Assembly (NCBI GenBank): GCA_023457935.1
Contig: JAEXBA010000011.1
Span: forward strand, 1-52,470
Source of the DNA: Bacteroidota bacterium
Lineage (GTDB): Bacteria > Bacteroidota > Bacteroidia > Flavobacteriales > Weeksellaceae
DNA length: 52,470 nucleotides
Direction of reading: 5' to 3'
Each line of letters starts with the position of its first letter. Positions within the stretch are counted from its first letter, which is position 1. Below are positions 39,738 through 49,437 of the stretch, one piece after another. Under the pieces are notes generated by a model. It was not told the origin of the DNA. It did no database searches and worked only from the letters and a program-made list of their open reading frames with translations. A program made the position numbers and the translations under genes.

Positions 39738-42572
39738 CTAAAAAGTCACATCAAAACCTAAAGTAAAGGCTCTTGGTGATGGATACTGATTTTGATCTGA
39801 TCCCCTATTACTTTCTGGATCATACCCTTGCCACTTCGTCCAAGTGTAAAGATTTTCACCTTGTACAAAAACAGACATCCTTTTAACAAAAGTATTTTCT
39901 AAAAGACTTTGTGGGAATGTATATCCAATTTGGGCGTTTCTTACACGAAGGTAAGACGCATCTCTCAGAAATCTATCAGAAGTACTATTATAAGCCAAAT
40001 CAGCAGTCAAACTAGGAATATTACTACCTGCGTTAGTAGGCGTCCATGCGTTTAATAAATCTGAAGAAACATTGAATTGCCCAATATTTGCAGGCTCATA
40101 ATATCCAGACATATTCCAGTCGAATCTAGTGATATTCTTCACATATGTGAACAGGGTTGATGCGAAGAAACCTTTAACATTAAGATCAAACCCAAAACCT
40201 CCTTGATATTCCGGTTGGAAATTATACTTAGAAAACTTTTTATCCGCTTCAACAGGTGTTTCAGTTGGGTTTCCATTGGCGTCAGCATAAAGCAGATTTC
40301 CGTTTGATTGGTTTACCCCAATGAATTGGTATACATACGGAGTATTAATCGCATATCCGTCTGCCAATGCAGTTACATCCCCTTGTTGGAAACCGTTTGG
40401 AACATCGAAAACTTTGTTATCGTTGTAGTTTCCATTGAAGTTAAGAGTTAAAGTAATATCTCTTTCAGTATTCTTAATTACATCATAGAAAAGCTGCAAG
40501 TCGACACCTCTGTTCTGAATATCAATCGGGGTGTTTGTAATTATAGCGGTTGTACCAGAAATTGGTGCAAAAGGCTCAGTTCCAAGAATATCAGTTGTTT
40601 TCTTATCATAGAAATCTACTGCTCCTCTGAATCTTCTGTTGAAAAGTTCCCAGTCTAAACCAAGATTCCAAGTTTTAGTCGTTTCCCAGTGAATATCTCT
40701 ATCCGCAAATGAGATTCCGTAGCCTAAGCCGCCATTGTAAACGTTATTTGAAAATCCGTACGTACTCTGCCATAGAGGTGGATTAAGCCCTGCATAAACA
40801 CTTCCAGCAACTACACGCTGGTTACCAACGGTACCTATACTAGCTCTAAACTTCAACATATCCAGCCAGCTGATATCCTGCATGAATGACTCTTCACTGA
40901 TGTTCCAACGAGCACCTAATGACCAGAAGTTACTCCACTGGCGATCGCCATAGAACCTAGAAGATCCATCTCTTCTTCCTGTGGCAACAATACCATATCT
41001 TCTGTCATAATCATAATCTAATGATCCAAAGAATGACAGTAAGTTTAATCGGGCCTGTGAACCAAAAACAGTTGGCACATTGAAATCATTGTTCCCAGTA
41101 TCTGTTATATACCCCGTTCCTGCACCAGGCACAAAAGTAAGTGGATTCAGACCATTCTGTGTGAAGCCGTCGGTTTGAATATTGCTGAAATTATATTCCC
41201 CGTTCCCTGTCAGAATGAAAGTGTGATCACCTATTTTTTTGTCGTATGCTAACTGAAGCAATTGATTAAAAAGGAATTCACGGCTGTTTGAGAAGCTCTC
41301 CCATCCAACCCACTCTTCACCCGGATCTCTGAATAAATAAGAATTAAAAGAAACTGGATGCTGTGATCTGTTCAATCTCGTTGTTAAGTACTCACCAGAG
41401 GTTCTGGTCATTACTCTTAAATTATCAAAAATCTTGTAGCTCAACTCGGTGGATACATTAAACTTATTTTCATCCGTTCTGTTGTGAAAAGTACGAAGTT
41501 TGTCCATTAGGAATAATGGCGTATATACCAAGTTACCGCTACTCTGGTAAAGCTGAAACAGCTGCATAGAATTCTGATATTCCGAAGGAGAAATATAAGG
41601 CGCTGCCTGATAAGCTCCCAATACAGGGTTTTGATTGACACCACCTGTTCCTAAAGACGTTGCCTCGTTATTTCGAGAGAATCCAATACCTGTACCAATG
41701 TAATAGCTGAATTTTCTGTTTTCGCTTCTACCCTGGATATTATTTCTAACAGTAAATCTGTTTAGTGAAGTACCTCTAAGAATACCATCCTGATTTAAGT
41801 AACCAACATTTGTATAGGAAGCGAAATTATTTCCGCTTGTATTCAAACTTAAATCATGACTGGAAAGAAATGAAGGTCTGAAGAAATGTTTCGCCCAGTC
41901 AGTATCAACATCATACGCATTGATTTCAGCATCAGTTAACCCAACACCGCGACCAACACCACGATCTTTTTCAAGACTGAGTAGCTGCTTAGCATTAGCT
42001 AAACGGTATCTCGGCTCCTGCATCATTGCAATACCGGTAGTCGCTTTATAGTTAAGCGTCATTTTTTCTCTACTAAAGCTACCTCTTTTTGTTCTTATTA
42101 CGATTACACCGTTAGCAGCACGGTTTCCGTACTCCGCTAATGATGCCGCATCTTTCAGTACTGTTAAACTTTCAATATCATTTGGGTTGATACTTCTGAA
42201 AGTGTCACTGTTTGATGGAAACCCATCAATAACGTATAAAGGATCTGTACTCCCTTGCAGAGTACCTTGCCCTCTAATGATGATGGTGGATTTTGCACCA
42301 GGTTGACCTGTACCTGTAGAAATATTAACACCTGGCAACTGCCCCTGAGCCGAATTCATTACGTTCGGATTCGGTCTTGACTCCAGCTTCTCAGCGCTAA
42401 TCGTAGCCGAAGACGTTACCGAAGTTCTTTTCGATACAGTCCTATAACCTTGGACTACAACCTCTTCAATCTGCTGAACTTTTGTGGTATCTTCATCTGC
42501 ACGTTGAGCAGAAACAGAATACCCAAGAAAGAATAGAGCTCCAGCACTCAATATTCGTAATTTTACATTCAT
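39738..42572 (-). CDS. SusC/RagA-family TonB-linked outer membrane transporter
   Basis: 944 residues. Signal peptide MNVKLRILSAGALFFLGYSVSAQ, a TonB-box-like EEVVVQGYR (about 37-45), the plug domain (GQLPGVNIST...IIIRGQGTL...DPLYVIDGFP...NPNDIESLTVLKDAASLAEYGNRAANGVIVI) and a 22-strand barrel ending in an aromatic residue. The common N-terminal carboxypeptidase-regulatory-like domain of SusC proteins is absent: only about 20 residues separate the signal and the TonB box. It imports large substrates with its SusD lid. The S8 peptidase gene just upstream suggests protein/peptide substrates. Confidence 0.95.
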   Translation of the reverse strand: MNVKLRILSAGALFFLGYSVSAQRADEDTTKVQQIEEVVVQGYRTVSKRTSVTSSATISAEKLESRPNPNVMNSAQGQLPGVNISTGTGQPGAKSTIIIRGQGTLQGSTDPLYVIDGFPSNSDTFRSINPNDIESLTVLKDAASLAEYGNRAANGVIVIRTKRGSFSREKMTLNYKATTGIAMMQEPRYRLANAKQLLSLEKDRGVGRGVGLTDAEINAYDVDTDWAKHFFRPSFLSSHDLSLNTSGNNFASYTNVGYLNQDGILRGTSLNRFTVRNNIQGRSENRKFSYYIGTGIGFSRNNEATSLGTGGVNQNPVLGAYQAAPYISPSEYQNSMQLFQLYQSSGNLVYTPLFLMDKLRTFHNRTDENKFNVSTELSYKIFDNLRVMTRTSGEYLTTRLNRSQHPVSFNSYLFRDPGEEWVGWESFSNSREFLFNQLLQLAYDKKIGDHTFILTGNGEYNFSNIQTDGFTQNGLNPLTFVPGAGTGYITDTGNNDFNVPTVFGSQARLNLLSFFGSLDYDYDRRYGIVATGRRDGSSRFYGDRQWSNFWSLGARWNISEESFMQDISWLDMLKFRASIGTVGNQRVVAGSVYAGLNPPLWQSTYGFSNNVYNGGLGYGISFADRDIHWETTKTWNLGLDWELFNRRFRGAVDFYDKKTTDILGTEPFAPISGTTAIITNTPIDIQNRGVDLQLFYDVIKNTERDITLTLNFNGNYNDNKVFDVPNGFQQGDVTALADGYAINTPYVYQFIGVNQSNGNLLYADANGNPTETPVEADKKFSKYNFQPEYQGGFGFDLNVKGFFASTLFTYVKNITRFDWNMSGYYEPANIGQFNVSSDLLNAWTPTNAGSNIPSLTADLAYNSTSDRFLRDASYLRVRNAQIGYTFPQSLLENTFVKRMSVFVQGENLYTWTKWQGYDPESNRGSDQNQYPSPRAFTLGFDVTF

Positions 42573-42599
42573 ATTAACAAATTTTAATATTTAATCGCA

Positions 42600-42631
42600 C
42601 AAATATGTTAAAAAAAATTAACACACGCAAA
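42600..42631 (-). promoter_or_regulatory. Promoter candidate of the SusCD operon
   Basis: On the minus strand, TTTG (42631-42628), 20 bases, CATATTTG (42607-42600), a one-base departure from TAnnTTTG. It lies in the gap between the S8 peptidase stop and susC. Confidence 0.45.
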
Positions 42632-42643
42632 TCTTTTTTTTCC

Positions 42644-44557
42644 TTATTTCTTGAGAATCTTAAAATTCCGTTTCGAACCGTCTTTAAAATCACATATTAA
42701 GAAATAAGCTCCTGACTTTAATTCAGTTAGATCCATTCTGTTGTCATTTACAGCCTCAGTTCTCACCACCCTGCCCGTTACATCAACAACTGTTACCTTC
42801 TGAACAAGATGTTTTTTAGAGTGAAATCTCAAAACATTTTGTACAGGGTTTGGAGAAATACTAATATCGGAAAGGAAATACTGATCGTCAACAGAAAGAT
42901 TTGTCAAAGCACCTGCGGTTACAACCAGTGAATAATTTTGACTTCCACTTACAAGCGATCCCTTATGGGTAACTGATATCGTATAAGTTCCACTCGGATT
43001 TGCAATATCAACTCGCTCAAAATTATCCGCATCATTAGTAGAATTATTTGTGGCAACCGCTGCCAGATTAGCTAATCCAGCTTTTTTCCATGGATAGTAG
43101 ACTGTTCCTTGCGGACCAGTTACTTTCAAATCAAGGTCATTCACGAGATACTTTGTAGTTGGATCATTGGTACCCATATTCATATTTGCAGCGGATGCTG
43201 CAGGATCTGTCCAAGAAATAGAAACTTGCAAAGGTTCTGTACCACTAGCAGTAATGGTTTTGGTAAATGTCGCATTGTTCGCCAAAGAATTTTCCTCAAT
43301 CACACTTCCATTGATATTCAGATTCTTGTCTCTAATTGCAATTGCAGACTTCTGAGCGTTGATTAATCCCCAGCCATATTCATAATCTGGGCCTGGAGAA
43401 AAGCCTGCTTCCTCTGCGGTATGCAGAATTAAACCTTTTACTGTAGCCGCACGCATATAGCTGGAATATAACTGATTATAATACTGCTGCAACAACAGAA
43501 CCACACCTGTAACACCGGGAGCGGCCATTGAAGTACCCTGAGAATTAGCAGTTGCAATATCTGAAGCGTCTGATGTAGATCTTACCGCCACTCCTTTCAT
43601 TGAAATATCCGGCTTTATTCTTCCATCATCTGAAGGACCCCAACTACTGAAATTCGACATCACTACACTTGATGGGCCTGTGTAATTCGCAACTTGATTT
43701 ACAGCTGCAACCGTAATAACATTTTTAGCATTGCCGTGTCCGAAGATCAAATCATAACCTCCTTTTGTCAAAATCTGGGTAGAAGCGGGTGGATCAATAT
43801 TGTTCCTATCATTTCCTGCTGCTATTACTGGTAAATAAAAAGGATTATAATATGCCAAGTTATCTATCTGCCTGGCGCGATTGTCATAAGCTCCATAGAA
43901 CCAAGTTTCGTTCAAAAATCCTATGCTATATGAATGATTGGACGTTAACAATCCAGTTGGAGCTGCAGCTATCATCTCAGTAATGTCGCTGTCCCAATCA
44001 TATGCCTTAATAGAAGAATTAAATGCCACCCCTCTTACTAATGGATTTATGCCTTGAGCTGCAATTGTTCCAGCAACGTGAGTTGGATGAAAATCAACAA
44101 GACCTCCGTCCATATTTTGAATCTTAGACACGCCTCCCACCATAAATTCCTGATGAGTTTCCCTTGGGACACCACCGTCCCAAACACCTGCTATCATTCC
44201 TTGTCCCTGGATATTTAATCCCAGAGCTCCGCCGGAATATAAAGTATTTGCTTTTGCAGTTGACGCAGCTCCGAAATTACTGGTTTTAGCATAAACAATT
44301 TCTCCTGTTGGTAGTACATCAATAATTTCAGACTTTTCCTGTCCGCGATACTTTATTTTTTCTACTCCAGGATTCGCTGCAAAGTATTTTTCCAAACGAG
44401 CTTTCCTATATCCTTCCTCCAATGTTGCTTCCTTAAGCAGCTGGGCATTCCCTTCTTTATCAGAAAATGAAGCTATCTTCGCTCTTTCCTCTCTCGTTTG
44501 GGAAAGGGCGAACACAGGAACAAGCAACAGAGCAATAAATAAATTTTTATTTTTCAT
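42644..44557 (-). CDS. S8 subtilisin-like peptidase with T9SS sorting domain
   Basis: 637 residues. Signal peptide MKNKNLFIALLLVPVFALSQ, a prodomain-like region to about residue 115, then the subtilisin domain with Asp127 (AGVWDGG), His160 (FHPTHVAGT), Asn249 (AAGND) and Ser343 (GTSMAAPG), all intact. Pro/beta-rich C-terminal domains follow (about 410-550), then a T9SS type A sorting domain (ISPNPVQNVLRFHS to the end, DLTELKSGAYFL). It would be exported by the type IX system and act on proteins at or outside the surface. It directly precedes susC on the same strand. Confidence 0.95.
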   Translation of the reverse strand: MKNKNLFIALLLVPVFALSQTREERAKIASFSDKEGNAQLLKEATLEEGYRKARLEKYFAANPGVEKIKYRGQEKSEIIDVLPTGEIVYAKTSNFGAASTAKANTLYSGGALGLNIQGQGMIAGVWDGGVPRETHQEFMVGGVSKIQNMDGGLVDFHPTHVAGTIAAQGINPLVRGVAFNSSIKAYDWDSDITEMIAAAPTGLLTSNHSYSIGFLNETWFYGAYDNRARQIDNLAYYNPFYLPVIAAGNDRNNIDPPASTQILTKGGYDLIFGHGNAKNVITVAAVNQVANYTGPSSVVMSNFSSWGPSDDGRIKPDISMKGVAVRSTSDASDIATANSQGTSMAAPGVTGVVLLLQQYYNQLYSSYMRAATVKGLILHTAEEAGFSPGPDYEYGWGLINAQKSAIAIRDKNLNINGSVIEENSLANNATFTKTITASGTEPLQVSISWTDPAASAANMNMGTNDPTTKYLVNDLDLKVTGPQGTVYYPWKKAGLANLAAVATNNSTNDADNFERVDIANPSGTYTISVTHKGSLVSGSQNYSLVVTAGALTNLSVDDQYFLSDISISPNPVQNVLRFHSKKHLVQKVTVVDVTGRVVRTEAVNDNRMDLTELKSGAYFLICDFKDGSKRNFKILKK

Positions 44558-44689
44558 TAGCTAAAATTGTAATAATTAATTCTTTTGTTTCCGAATCGGT
44601 AAATATATGGTTTTTCTGTATAATAATCCGCAAATTTCAAGTTAAATTTTACTCTACATCTGTTTGAGAATCGCCGGTTTACAACAAAA

Positions 44690-44713
44690 AAAGGTGAGAA
44701 ATATCTCACCTTT
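44690..44713 (-). terminator. Terminator of rimP-nusA-infB
   Basis: AAAGGTGAGA, AATA, TCTCACCTTT; on the minus strand followed by a T run. The 150 bases between it and the S8 peptidase gene hold nothing recognised. Confidence 0.85.
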
Positions 44714-44736
44714 AATTATATTGAACTATTAAAAAC

Positions 44737-47553
44737 TTACTTCAGCTTCTTCTTCACTTCCACTTCTTCGTAAACTTCAAGAATGTCGCCAACTTCAATG
44801 TCGTTGTAACCTTTGATATTCAGACCGCATTCGTAACCTTTGGTTACTTCTTTCACATCGTCTTTGAAACGCTTCAAACTTTCCAGTTCTCCTTCGAATT
44901 TCACGATACCGTCGCGGAGAAGTCTGATTTTGGACTGACGCGTCACTTTTCCGGTAAGAACCATACATCCTGCAATTGAACCGACTTTTGAAATTTTGAA
45001 TACCTCACGGATTTCAACATTACCGATCACCTGCTCCTTGATTTCCGGCGAAAGCATTCCTTCCATCGCTTCCTTCACTTCGTCTATCGCCTTATAAATC
45101 ACGGAGTAAGTTCTGATTTCAATCTCTTCCTTATCAGCAAGATCTTTGGCATTGGCACCGGCTCTAACGTTGAAACCAATGATAATCGCGTCTGATGCGG
45201 CTGCAAGGTTCACATCGGATTCGGTAATCGGGCCGACACCTTTGTGAAGGATATTAACGTTGATTTCCTCTGTTGAAAGTCTCTGCAACTGATCTGAAAG
45301 TGCTTCTACAGAACCGTCTACGTCACCTTTAAGGATAATGTTCAGTTCTTTAAAGTCTCCAAGAGCAATTCTTCTTCCCAGTTCCTCAAGTGTTGTATGC
45401 TTTTTGGTTCTGATGGAAAGTTCGCGCTGCAGTTGCTCACGTTTTGTTGCAATTGTTTTTGCTTCACTTTCATCAGCATATACTCTGAATTTATCTCCGG
45501 CAGTAGGCGCCCCATCCAAACCGAGAATTGTCGCCGGCATTGATGGTCCGGCTTCGGTCATCGGTCTTCCTCTTTCGTCAAGCATCGCCTTCACTTTCCC
45601 GTGATTTTTACCGGCAAGAACATAGTCTCCGATTCTCAGAGTTCCTGTCTGTACCAAAAGTGTTGATACATAACCTCTTCCTTTATCAAGAGATGCTTCA
45701 ATTACGGCACCGCTCGCCACTCTGTCCGGATTGGCTTTCAGATCAAGCATTTCTGCCTGAAGCAATACTTTCTCCAGAAGAAGGTCTACATTGTTACCGA
45801 ATTTTGCTGAAATTTCCTGAGACTGAACGCTTCCGCCCCATTCTTCCACAAGAATATTCATTCCGGAAAGCTGCTGACGGATATTATCCGGATTGGCATT
45901 TGGTTTATCCACTTTATTGATAGCAATGATCATTGGAACACCTGCTGCCTGCGCATGGGAAATCGCTTCCTTCGTCTGTGGCATCACATCGTCATCGGCT
46001 GCAATTACAATAATTGCGATATCCGTAATCTGTGCTCCTCTTGCTCTCATCGCGGTAAACGCTTCGTGACCCGGAGTATCAAGGAAAGTAATTCTCTGTC
46101 CGTTTTCCAGTCTAACTCCGTATGCACCGATATGCTGTGTAATTCCTCCGGATTCACCGGCAATTACGTTGGTTTTTCTTACGTAGTCGAGCAAGGAAGT
46201 CTTACCATGGTCAACGTGTCCCATTACGGTAACGATTGGCGCACGGGTTTCCAAATCTTCTTCGCTGTCTTCGATTTCTTCAACAGATTCTTCAAGATCG
46301 GCATCCTGGAATTCGATTTTATATCCGAATTCATCCGCTACAAGTAACAGAGTATCAGCTTCCAAACGCTGATTCATGGTTACCATAACACCAAGAGAGA
46401 AGCACGCTGAAATTACTTCAGTCGGGCTTACATTCATCAAGCTGGCCAGTTCACCTACGGTAATGAATTCCGTTACTTTTAGTGTAGTATCCTGAGCTTC
46501 GCGTTCCTGCTGAAGTTCGTCCTGCTCTCTACGGTAGGACCTTTTGTCTCTTCTGTGCTTGGAAGCTTTGGACTTACCGCCTTTATTGGTCAGTTTTTCA
46601 AGTGTTTCCTTAATCTGGTTTTTAACCTGTTCGTCGGTAAGTTCAACCGGCATTGTGCGCTGCGCTCCTCTTCTGCTTCCGCCAGGTCTGTTATTATTGT
46701 TGTTTCCGCCGCGGTTTCCGCCCTGGTTATTGCCACCCTGGAACGGACGGTTTCCACCCTGTCCCTGCGTACGCTGACCACCCTGCTGATTGTTTCCGCC
46801 CTGCTGTTGGCCACCGGTTCCCGGCTTTTCGATTCTTTTTCTTTTCTTCTTTTTGTCTGCTGAAGTTTTTGGTTTTTCTGCAAACTGAGAAAGATCCACT
46901 TTCTCCTTAAGAATTTTTGGACCGTCCAGTTTTTGATAAACGGTTTCAATTTTATCCGGTTCTGAAGATTCTTCCTTCTGCATTGTTTCGGCTGCAGGTT
47001 TCGTTTCCTCTTTTGGAGTTTCTGCTGCTTTCTGCTCAGGTTTTACTTCTTCGGATTTATTTTCAGCTTTTGCTTTTTCTTTCTTTTCGGATGGTTTTGG
47101 CCTGCCCGATTCAATTTTGGACAGATCAATTTTGTCAAGAACCTTGAATTCCTGCTTTTCTGCAGTAATCACTTCTGTAGCCTTTTCTTCTTTTACAGGT
47201 TCTTCCTCTTTCTTCGCTTCCGCTTCAGGTTCCTGCTTTGCAGGGTTCAAATCGATTTTACCCAAAATTTTGGTTTCCGACTTGATGTTTGCTTTGGCTC
47301 TTATTACCTCAGGTTTCTTCTCTTCAATTTCCAGTTTCTCTTCCGGAACTTTGGAGATCACCACCTCATGGGAAGCTTTTCTCTGTTCACCGTCTTTGGC
47401 AAACTCGGCCTCCAATGCAGAATATGCCGCTTCTTCTAGTTGGGCGTTCGGGTTTGCTTCCACCTCAAATCCTTTGGCCTGCAGAAATTCTACCGCTCTC
47501 GGAATCGAAATATTAAGCTCCTTTACCGCTTTATTTAATCTAATTTTTGGCAT
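44737..47553 (-). CDS. infB: Translation initiation factor IF-2
   Basis: 938 residues. IF-2 is the GTPase that places fMet-tRNA on the 30S subunit and joins the subunits. GTPase motifs are intact: G1 GHVDHGKTS (445-453), DTPGHEAF and NKVDK. An N-terminal helical domain (RLNKAVKELNISIPRAVEFLQ) is followed by a long Lys/Glu/Pro-rich stretch and then a Gly/Gln/Asn/Arg-rich segment (about 245-300, GGQQQGGNNQQGGQ..., NNNNNRPGG) that is low-complexity and RGG-like. The C-terminal domains (GDVDGSVEALSDQL and on) are standard. It is the third gene after rimP and nusA. Confidence 0.98.
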   Translation of the reverse strand: MPKIRLNKAVKELNISIPRAVEFLQAKGFEVEANPNAQLEEAAYSALEAEFAKDGEQRKASHEVVISKVPEEKLEIEEKKPEVIRAKANIKSETKILGKIDLNPAKQEPEAEAKKEEEPVKEEKATEVITAEKQEFKVLDKIDLSKIESGRPKPSEKKEKAKAENKSEEVKPEQKAAETPKEETKPAAETMQKEESSEPDKIETVYQKLDGPKILKEKVDLSQFAEKPKTSADKKKKRKRIEKPGTGGQQQGGNNQQGGQRTQGQGGNRPFQGGNNQGGNRGGNNNNNRPGGSRRGAQRTMPVELTDEQVKNQIKETLEKLTNKGGKSKASKHRRDKRSYRREQDELQQEREAQDTTLKVTEFITVGELASLMNVSPTEVISACFSLGVMVTMNQRLEADTLLLVADEFGYKIEFQDADLEESVEEIEDSEEDLETRAPIVTVMGHVDHGKTSLLDYVRKTNVIAGESGGITQHIGAYGVRLENGQRITFLDTPGHEAFTAMRARGAQITDIAIIVIAADDDVMPQTKEAISHAQAAGVPMIIAINKVDKPNANPDNIRQQLSGMNILVEEWGGSVQSQEISAKFGNNVDLLLEKVLLQAEMLDLKANPDRVASGAVIEASLDKGRGYVSTLLVQTGTLRIGDYVLAGKNHGKVKAMLDERGRPMTEAGPSMPATILGLDGAPTAGDKFRVYADESEAKTIATKREQLQRELSIRTKKHTTLEELGRRIALGDFKELNIILKGDVDGSVEALSDQLQRLSTEEINVNILHKGVGPITESDVNLAAASDAIIIGFNVRAGANAKDLADKEEIEIRTYSVIYKAIDEVKEAMEGMLSPEIKEQVIGNVEIREVFKISKVGSIAGCMVLTGKVTRQSKIRLLRDGIVKFEGELESLKRFKDDVKEVTKGYECGLNIKGYNDIEVGDILEVYEEVEVKKKLK

Positions 47554-47609
47554 CTAATTTATTTACGTGTTTTAGTTAAATATTTATTGTTCTGAAAATG
47601 AGCAAGGTA

Positions 47610-48845
47610 TTAGCCTTCAAGTTCTTCTTTCAGAATTGATTTCACCTCATCAATCTGCTCTTCTTCCAGATCCACAAGGTTAATCAGCGCGTCGGTATCT
47701 TTATCCAGTACACTTCTCGCAGTGTTAAGACCGACTTTTTTGAATTCTTCAATAATCCATTCTTCAATTTCATCTTTGAATTCGTCCAGTTCAACGTCAT
47801 CGTCTTCGCTGGTTTCTCTGTAAACATCAATTTCAAAACCTGAAAGCCATGAAGCCAGTTTGATGTTCTGCCCCTGCTTTCCGATTACTTTAGAAATTTC
47901 TTCAACCGGAGTGTACACCAAAGCGTAATCTTCTTCCTGATTGATATCAATTTTATTGATGGTAACGTTTCCTAATGCTCTTTTCACCATAATTTCAGGA
48001 TTTTTAGACCATTGGATTACGTCAATATTTTCGTTTTTCAGTTCTCTTACCACACCGTGGATTCTGGAACCTTTCACACCAACGCAAGCTCCAACAGGAT
48101 CAATTCTGTCATCATAAGCGTCTACTGCGATTTTCGCTTTTTCACCCGGAATTCTCACTACTTTCTTCAGCATGATAGTTCCATCCTGAATTTCAGGAAT
48201 TTCCAGCTCAAGAAGTTTCTCCAGGAATTTAGGTGCCGTTCTTGAAACCACGATCTGAGGTTTTGACCCTTTAAAATCAACCGATTCCACAATCGCTCTC
48301 ACATTTTCGCCTTTCTTGAAGAAATCTGTTGGAATCTGGTTTTCCTTCGGAAGAATAAATTCATTTCCTTCATCATCCAAAAGAATAGCGTGCTGCTTTC
48401 TGATATGGTGAACTTCTCCTACCACAATTTCCCCGATTCTGTCGCGGAACTGATCGTAAAGCAAAGCATTGTTATGCTCCTGAAGTTTGGTTGCCAAAAT
48501 CTGCTTCAGCGTAAGAATGTTTCTTCTCCCCAGCTGAGCAATTGGAATTTCAACAGTATATTCTTCGCCAACTTCAAACGTAGGGTCAATTTTTTTAGCT
48601 TCTGAGATTTCAATTTCCAGATCATCATCTTCGGACATTTCGTCTTCAACGATGGTTTTGTTCAGAAAAATCTGAAAATCTCCTTTATCAGGGTTCACGA
48701 TAACATCAAAATGATCATCAGAGTCATATCTTTTTCTCAGCAGAGTCTTCAGGGAATCTTCAATAATCGCCATCAGGTCGATCTTGCTGATGCTTTTTTC
48801 GTCTTTAAAATCGCCAAACGCTTCTATTAACGCTAAACTGTCCAT
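47610..48845 (-). CDS. nusA: Transcription termination/antitermination factor NusA
   Basis: 411 residues, shorter than E. coli NusA because the C-terminal acidic repeats are missing, as usual in Bacteroidota. The N-terminal RNA-polymerase-binding domain, the S1 domain (FRDRIGEIVVGEVHHIRKQ...) and two KH domains (VGACVGVKGSRIHGVVREL; EEISKVIGKQGQNIKLASWL) are visible. NusA promotes pausing and termination and can act in antitermination with NusB-S10. A 7-bp array lies just before its ATG. Confidence 0.96.
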   Translation of the reverse strand: MDSLALIEAFGDFKDEKSISKIDLMAIIEDSLKTLLRKRYDSDDHFDVIVNPDKGDFQIFLNKTIVEDEMSEDDDLEIEISEAKKIDPTFEVGEEYTVEIPIAQLGRRNILTLKQILATKLQEHNNALLYDQFRDRIGEIVVGEVHHIRKQHAILLDDEGNEFILPKENQIPTDFFKKGENVRAIVESVDFKGSKPQIVVSRTAPKFLEKLLELEIPEIQDGTIMLKKVVRIPGEKAKIAVDAYDDRIDPVGACVGVKGSRIHGVVRELKNENIDVIQWSKNPEIMVKRALGNVTINKIDINQEEDYALVYTPVEEISKVIGKQGQNIKLASWLSGFEIDVYRETSEDDDVELDEFKDEIEEWIIEEFKKVGLNTARSVLDKDTDALINLVDLEEEQIDEVKSILKEELEG

Positions 48846-48853
48846 ATTTATAA

Positions 48854-48881
48854 ATGATATATGATGAATGATGAATTGCTG
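48854..48881. repeat. Short 7-bp tandem array between rimP and nusA
   Basis: ATGATAT, ATGATGA, ATGATGA, ATTGCTG, read on the + strand. Three clear units and one decayed one in the 57-base spacer. Same period as the arrays beside rpsJ but a different unit. Confidence 0.45.
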
Positions 48882-48902
48882 CTCATCAGGTTCACCTTGT
48901 TA

Positions 48903-49370
48903 TTAAAATTTTACTGTAACTAATGCTTTCTTAATATCGGAATACGGAATTTCCTTCTCTTCCACTACATCTACTTTGCCTTTTCCAATTTCTTTTGGTT
49001 TCCGGTAACGTAAAATAAGCGTAATTTTCTCGTCGTCCACTTTTGCGAGTTCGCCTTCTGTTTTGGTATCGTCGTTCATCATAATATCCAGCTCGCGGCC
49101 GATATTTTTCCTAAACTGTCTTGGTGTGGCAAGCGGCTCGCTTAAACCCGCACTCATCACCTGGAGTGAAAAATCGTGGTCTTCGCGGTCCATATTAAAT
49201 TCTATTGCGCGGCTCGCATCAAGGCAGTCCTGCAGAGAAACTCCGTTGTCACCATCCAGAATCACTGTTACATCGTCAGAGGCAGAAATCTTAAGATCAA
49301 TCAGAAAAAGATCTTCTCTTTCCTTCAGAAAAGTTGTAAGTAATTCTTCAATTTTAGTTCTAAATTCCAT
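48903..49370 (-). CDS. rimP: Ribosome maturation factor RimP
   Basis: 155 residues from ATG 49370 (MEFRTKIEELLTTFLKERED). The frame is open for 30 more codons upstream, but those cover the leader hairpin and promoter, so the shorter form is used. RimP helps mature the 30S subunit. The family pattern VTVILDGDNGVSLQDCLDASRAIEFNMD and FSLQVMSAGLSEPLATPRQF (the PG/AGLSxPL motif) is intact. It leads the rimP-nusA-infB operon. Confidence 0.93.
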   Translation of the reverse strand: MEFRTKIEELLTTFLKEREDLFLIDLKISASDDVTVILDGDNGVSLQDCLDASRAIEFNMDREDHDFSLQVMSAGLSEPLATPRQFRKNIGRELDIMMNDDTKTEGELAKVDDEKITLILRYRKPKEIGKGKVDVVEEKEIPYSDIKKALVTVKF

Positions 49371-49389
49371 ATTCAGTTGTCGGTACGAA

Positions 49390-49415
49390 AAAAGGCATTC
49401 TTGCGAAGGCCTTTT
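49390..49415 (-). promoter_or_regulatory. Leader hairpin of rimP (possible attenuator)
   Basis: AAAAGGC (49390-49396) and GCCTTTT (49409-49415) form a 7-bp stem with a 12-base loop inside the rimP leader, followed on the minus strand by T-rich DNA, so it resembles a weak intrinsic terminator about 20 bases before the ATG. Confidence 0.45.
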
Positions 49416-49437
49416 CATTTTTTTCCGTAATCGAGTG

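Noticed and set aside
44558..44736. Possible small gene or RNA in the gap upstream of the S8 peptidase
   Set aside because: Apart from the infB terminator nothing with coding or folding support was seen in this 179-base stretch.
45955..46347. 130-codon + strand frame, and several others across 45.3-47.6 kb
   Set aside because: All are antisense to infB and arise from its codon bias; no promoter or domain supports them.
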